Assembly (NCBI GenBank): GCA_903880675.1
Contig: CAIRQL010000046.1
Span: 1 to 46,177 of the forward strand
DNA from: an uncultured Holophagaceae bacterium
GTDB lineage: Bacteria > Acidobacteriota > Holophagae > Holophagales > Holophagaceae
Direction: 5' to 3'
Length of the DNA stretch: 46,177 bases
The notes under the pieces are model-generated. The model did no database searches, had not been told where the DNA came from, and saw nothing but the letters and a program-made list of their open reading frames with translations. Made by a program: the position numbers and the translations under genes. The stretch's first letter is position 1. Each line of letters begins with the position of its first letter. This document shows, one piece after another, positions 45,219 to 46,177 of this stretch.

Positions 45219-45268
45219 ACCAAAACAGAGAAGCGACCGCCGGTTGGCGGTCGCCTCTCTGTTTTGGT
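45219..45268 (-). terminator. Strong 23-bp hairpin terminator downstream of tRNA/tmRNA-like 3' end
   Basis: ACCAAAACAGAGAAGCGACCGCC-GGTT-GGCGGTCGCCTCTCTGTTTTGGT, one mismatch. Confidence 0.75.
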
Positions 45269-45284
45269 AGGGCTAACGGGATTT
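45265..45284 (-). repeat. 20-bp direct repeat copy 2
   Basis: Identical to 44967-44986. Confidence 0.75.
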
Positions 45285-45372
45285 GAACCCGTGTCCTTGG
45301 CGCCAACTAGATTTCCCCCTCGCTCGCTACAATTTCGCCGCGCATTAGTCCGCTGCGTACCTGCCGCAAAGA
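45265..45372 (-). ncRNA. Partial tmRNA-like 3' domain (T arm, acceptor strand and CCA), truncated
   Basis: Minus strand ...GCGGACTAATGCGCGGCGAAATTGTAGCGAGCGAGGGGGAAATCTAGTTGGCGCCAAGGACACGGGTTCAAATCCCGTTAGCCCTACCA; GGACACGGGTTC and GACTAA...TGTAG match tmRNA 3'-domain layout. No 5' half or tag ORF found. Confidence 0.5.
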
Positions 45373-45457
45373 AATCTCGGCATGAAGTCCAAGTGAATTT
45401 GAAATAAAGGTTGAAAATAATTAACGAAGGACCTAAATTAATTAGGCCTTGGCGCAT

Positions 45458-46177
45458 ATGGGTTCAACCATGTCTCTTCCTGACTTCTTCGCCGTCCACC
45501 CCGTCTTCACCCGGGAGGAGGTGGTGCGGCACCTCGCCGAAACGGGAGGAAGGGAGCCCAATGCCTCCACCGTCCGGGCGCTTCTGCGCTACCACCAGAC
45601 CACGGGAAGGATCCTGTCGGTGCGGCGGGGCCTGTATGCCAGCGTGGCGCCAGGCAGCACCCCCTCCTCAGCGCCCGTGGATGCCTATCTGGTCGGGGCC
45701 TTGGGGTGCCCCGGCGGCGTGCTTGCTTATCACACGGCCCTGGAACTTCACGGGCTGGCCTATTCCACCTTTGAAGCAGTCCAGGTCCTTTCCCCCCGGC
45801 TTCAGCGGGGCTGGTCGTTCCGGGGGGTAGATTACCGACCAGTCAAAGCCCGGGAAGGCCTGGGGGATTTGGCGCTGACCCTGGGTGTGGAAACCATGGA
45901 CCGCCAGGGCCTCGACCTGCGGGTGACCTCGGTGAGTCGGACTCTGGTGGATGTCCTCGACCGCCCCGACCTGTCGGGCGGGTGGGAGGAGGTCTGGCGC
46001 TCCCTGGAGACGCTGAAGGTCGTGGACGATGCCGAGACGCTGGCCTACCTGGAGCGGCTGGGGAACGCTACGACCTCGGCCCTGGTGGGCTTCTACCTTG
46101 AACAGCACCCCGGCGTGCTGGATACCGCCGGGGAGACCCTGGCGAAGATGGAAGCCCTGCGGCCGAAGGGCAGGCAG
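45458..46177 (+). CDS. AbiEi-family antitoxin-like protein (runs off the window end)
   Basis: Manual translation from ATG 45458/45470 stays open to 46177: MSLPDFFAVHPVFTREEVVRHLAETGGREPNASTVRALLRYHQTTGRILSVRRGLYASVAPGSTPSSAPVDAYLVGALGCPGGVLAYHTALELHGLAYS... Not listed in the ORF track because no stop is reached. Confidence 0.75.
   Translation, partial: MGSTMSLPDFFAVHPVFTREEVVRHLAETGGREPNASTVRALLRYHQTTGRILSVRRGLYASVAPGSTPSSAPVDAYLVGALGCPGGVLAYHTALELHGLAYSTFEAVQVLSPRLQRGWSFRGVDYRPVKAREGLGDLALTLGVETMDRQGLDLRVTSVSRTLVDVLDRPDLSGGWEEVWRSLETLKVVDDAETLAYLERLGNATTSALVGFYLEQHPGVLDTAGETLAKMEALRPKGRQ

Noticed and set aside
1-46177. CRISPR array
   Set aside because: No regularly spaced direct repeats with unique spacers were seen.

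Overview
High-GC bacterial window (composition and gene families suggest an Acidobacteriota/Holophagae-like host; this is inference). Most of it is a near-gapless minus-strand operon, about 40.3 kb down to 10.6 kb, encoding a phage-tail-like extracellular contractile injection system (eCIS, Afp/PVC/MAC-type). Recognised parts: Pvc16/Afp16-type DUF4255 terminator, sheath, two tube proteins, a divergent sheath-like protein, CIS tube/LysM-type connector (Afp7-like), DUF5908-like peptide, gpD hub, gp5/gp45-like spike, gp25, baseplate J, tail protein I-like wedge, AAA+ ATPase, and a giant DUF4157 (eCIS core) protein with an HNH-like segment that is a candidate cargo/toxin. Less familiar parts: three consecutive large proteins (577, 839 and 314 aa) sharing an N-terminal module, a baseplate-cluster protein with a C-terminal hydrophobic hairpin, two unidentified 514/610 aa proteins, and no visible PAAR or classical tape measure. 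Left of the operon are a papain-like (C1) peptidase, a 1077 aa membrane protein, a bEBP-like AAA+ regulator with GAFTDA in place of GAFTGA, a holin/GH108 endolysin cassette and a LytTR/LytS-type two-component pair. Right of it are a decayed Ser/Thr kinase pseudogene, a GlcG/HbpS-like gene, a DUF4405/ferritin-like/NosL-like/SCO1-like cluster, and a duplicated tRNA/tmRNA 3' end flanking a ~280 bp highly structured insert next to an AbiEi-like antitoxin gene. All family calls come from reading the translations by eye; no database search was possible.
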